A stretch of 64,000 nucleotides of DNA, taken from the NCBI GenBank assembly GCA_902386205.1, contig CABMIH010000088.1, forward strand, positions 16,418 to 80,417, written 5' to 3'. The notes under the pieces were generated by a model. It did no database searches and was not told where the DNA came from. It was given only the letters and a program-made list of their open reading frames with translations. The position numbers and the translations under genes were made by a program. This stretch comes from an uncultured archaeon (GTDB taxonomy: Archaea; Halobacteriota; Methanosarcinia; Methanosarcinales; Methanoperedenaceae). The number at the start of each line of letters is the position of its first letter. Within the stretch, counting starts at the first letter, position 1. Positions 62,694-64,000 of this stretch are shown here, in pieces.

Positions 62694-63446
62694 ATGCTGG
62701 ATATTTTAAAGATATTATTCTGCATACCATTCTTGATTTACTCATGTTATTCGGATATCAAGACACGCCGCGTAACTAATAAACTCTGGATGATAATGCT
62801 GGCAGGTGGCAGTTTTTTTGTATTTAATGATATTTACAGGACAGGACTTGATTATATCCCCCGTCTGTTAATTTCAGCAGGATTGATCTTCATTTTTGTT
62901 TATATCATTTTTCAACTGGGTACCTTCGGAGGCGCTGACGCCAAATCGCTTATAGTCCTGTCGATAATCCTTCCAGCTTATCCAAAATTCAGTATTTCAG
63001 GATTTAATTTTCCACTGAATAATCCTTTAATTGATCTCTTTGCTTTTGGTATATTTGGAAATGCCGTCCTGTTGACAATTTTCGTTCCAGCCGGATTAGC
63101 CGCATACAATCTTGCTAAGATGGGATTGCATATTGATAAACCGGCTTATATTTTTATAGGTTATAAAGCAAAAATCAAAGAGCTTTCTGGTAGGCATATC
63201 AAATTGATCGAGGATTTCAAGGAGATTAATGGCACAGTTAAACAGCGATTCAAACGTGGTGGCGCGGAGATTAATGATAAAGTAATTTCAGATCTTCAAG
63301 CTCTTTCTGATAAAGGTTTAATTAAAGACGAGGTTTGGGTTACTCCGGGTTTGCCTTTTATGATCTCAATAACTTTAGGATTTTTCCTGGCTGTTTTTTA
63401 TGGAGATCTGATCTTTGAATTAACAAAGTATCTGATTTTAAGTTGA
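62694..63446 (+). CDS. Preflagellin/prepilin peptidase (A24B)
   Basis: A 250-residue membrane aspartic protease that trims class III signal peptides of archaellins and pilins. The two active-site Asp lie in the CYSDIKTRRVTNK segment (~20) and FGGADAKSL (~82), the GxGD-type motif with Ala in place of Gly. About six membrane helices plus a ~75-residue cytoplasmic insertion (KAKIKELSGRHIKLIEDFKEIN) before the last helix. No pilin or archaellum genes are in view. Confidence 0.9.
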   Translation: MLDILKILFCIPFLIYSCYSDIKTRRVTNKLWMIMLAGGSFFVFNDIYRTGLDYIPRLLISAGLIFIFVYIIFQLGTFGGADAKSLIVLSIILPAYPKFSISGFNFPLNNPLIDLFAFGIFGNAVLLTIFVPAGLAAYNLAKMGLHIDKPAYIFIGYKAKIKELSGRHIKLIEDFKEINGTVKQRFKRGGAEINDKVISDLQALSDKGLIKDEVWVTPGLPFMISITLGFFLAVFYGDLIFELTKYLILS

Positions 63447-63510
63447 TTCTTATAAAATACTGAAATAATTCTCTGTCCTTAATAATTTTTAAAAAAGTAA
63501 GAAGTAATAA

Positions 63511-63641
63511 GTAAGCATAGCAGCTTTCCACAGTTCCCTAGAGTTCGCACATCATAGTACAATGCAGAACGTAGACGGGCTTAACTTCTGTGTTCGGAAT
63601 GGGTACAGGTGTTTCCCCGCCGCTTTGGCCGCTATACTCGC
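63511..63641 (-). rRNA. rrf: 5S rRNA
   Basis: The minus strand has the conserved 5S core: the GGGGAAACACCTGTACCC and CCGAACACAGAAGTTAAGCCCG segments. The ends pair as helix I, GCGAGTATAGCGGC (5', ending at 63641) with GCTGCTATGCTTAC (3', ending at 63511), with one mismatch. Length about 131 bases. It lies ~135 bases downstream of the 23S gene. Confidence 0.92.
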
Positions 63642-63682
63642 TTATGACAGTCAGCGTTGCGCCCGCTGCAATGCGCACACAC

Positions 63683-63702
63683 ATATGCCCTGCGGGGCAT
63701 AT
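63683..63702 (-). other. Hairpin in 23S-5S spacer
   Basis: A perfect stem ATATGCCC / GGGCATAT with loop TGCG (63683-63702) lies between 23S and 5S. It probably helps processing of the rRNA precursor. No tRNA is in this spacer. Confidence 0.5.
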
Positions 63703-63774
63703 ATGGATTTTTGCGGGTACAACATAATCCATGTATTGCACACAATCTGAATATCGCCCGAATGCAGTGAAACA

Positions 63775-64000
63775 AAATCTAGCGAGGACGTTAGTAGTCG
63801 ACGGGCTGAACACCTCGTCACCTTGGTGCTTACACCCCGACTCTATCAAACTCGTCTTTTACGAGAGTCCTAGGAGGTCTCTTTTTAGGTGAGGTTTCAA
63901 GCTTAGATGCTTTCAGCTTTAATCCTTTAGTGCGTAGCTGCCCTGCGATGCCTTACCAGACAACAGGTCCACCAGTGGCACCGTTGCACAGTTCCTCTCG
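63775..64000 (-). rRNA. rrl: 23S rRNA, 3' end only
   Basis: The minus strand shows the 3' domain of archaeal 23S rRNA: CGAGAGGAACTGTGC at the right edge (sarcin-ricin region end), AAGCTGAAAGCATCTAAGC, the GTTTGATAGAGTCGGGGTGTAAGC helix and the 3' CTACTAACGTCCTCG. The gene extends beyond 64000. The 3' end near 63775 is approximate. Confidence 0.93.

Noticed and set aside
63538..63849. Minus-strand ORF of 103 codons across 5S and the spacer
   Set aside because: Lies within rRNA sequence.
1..64000. CRISPR arrays, transposases or integrases
   Set aside because: No regularly spaced repeats and no recombinase-like ORF were seen on either strand.

Overview
This window comes from an archaeon, most likely of the Methanosarcinales type. 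A Methanoperedens-like relative is possible, but the sequence alone does not prove it. Pointers are pyruvoyl-dependent arginine decarboxylase, archaemetzincin, two-subunit pyruvate carboxylase with a linked biotin ligase, an archaeal preflagellin-type peptidase, a PEF-CTERM surface protein, an S-layer-like domain, TRAM and CxxC-x17-CxxC small proteins, tRNAs without encoded CCA, TATA-type promoters, and a large set of PAS histidine kinases.

Layout. 1-21.8 kb is mostly housekeeping: the end of hisD, arginine decarboxylase plus acyl-CoA synthetase, archaemetzincin flanked by apparent fragments of a radical-SAM gene, a nickel-type ECF transporter (MN-O-Q) behind a perfect NikR-like operator, two divergent polyprenyl-lipid genes, a tRNA-Arg that overlaps the second of these, a PEF-CTERM protein, a short-chain dehydrogenase, rubredoxin, a potassium/proton transport cluster, the pycB-pycA-birA operon, dus, and a frameshifted VIT1-like gene.

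22-35.4 kb is an AT-rich accessory island. It encodes a secreted protein, a HEAT-repeat protein, a Cdc48-like AAA ATPase, a GrpE-like protein, a first Hsp70-like ATPase, a membrane-bound GrpE-like protein, a scar of another Hsp70 copy, a second Hsp70 with a zinc ribbon, a membrane protein with a J-like domain lacking HPD, an S-layer/discoidin-like surface protein, a winged-helix protein and a ParA/MinD-like ATPase. Gene order, short spacing and a consistent strand suggest one system: a membrane-associated Hsp70/co-chaperone/AAA machine. This is the best candidate here for an undescribed system.

35.4-43 kb holds a TPR protein (a piece of whose 3' end recurs at 21.9 kb), a TRAM/zinc small-protein pair, a DUF155-like membrane protein, a VapC/PIN remnant, a signal peptidase and an MgtA-type Mg2+ ATPase.

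43.1-62.2 kb is a sensory island: eight histidine kinases of one family, all on the plus strand, built from PAS, REC, HAMP and membrane modules. It also has one stand-alone receiver, a small membrane protein, two PhnD-like and one LivK-like binding proteins. No DNA-binding response regulator is present, so output probably runs through phosphotransfer.

62.2-64 kb has a winged-helix gene, tRNA-Thr, a prepilin peptidase, and 5S and 23S rRNA (minus strand; 23S runs off the right edge).
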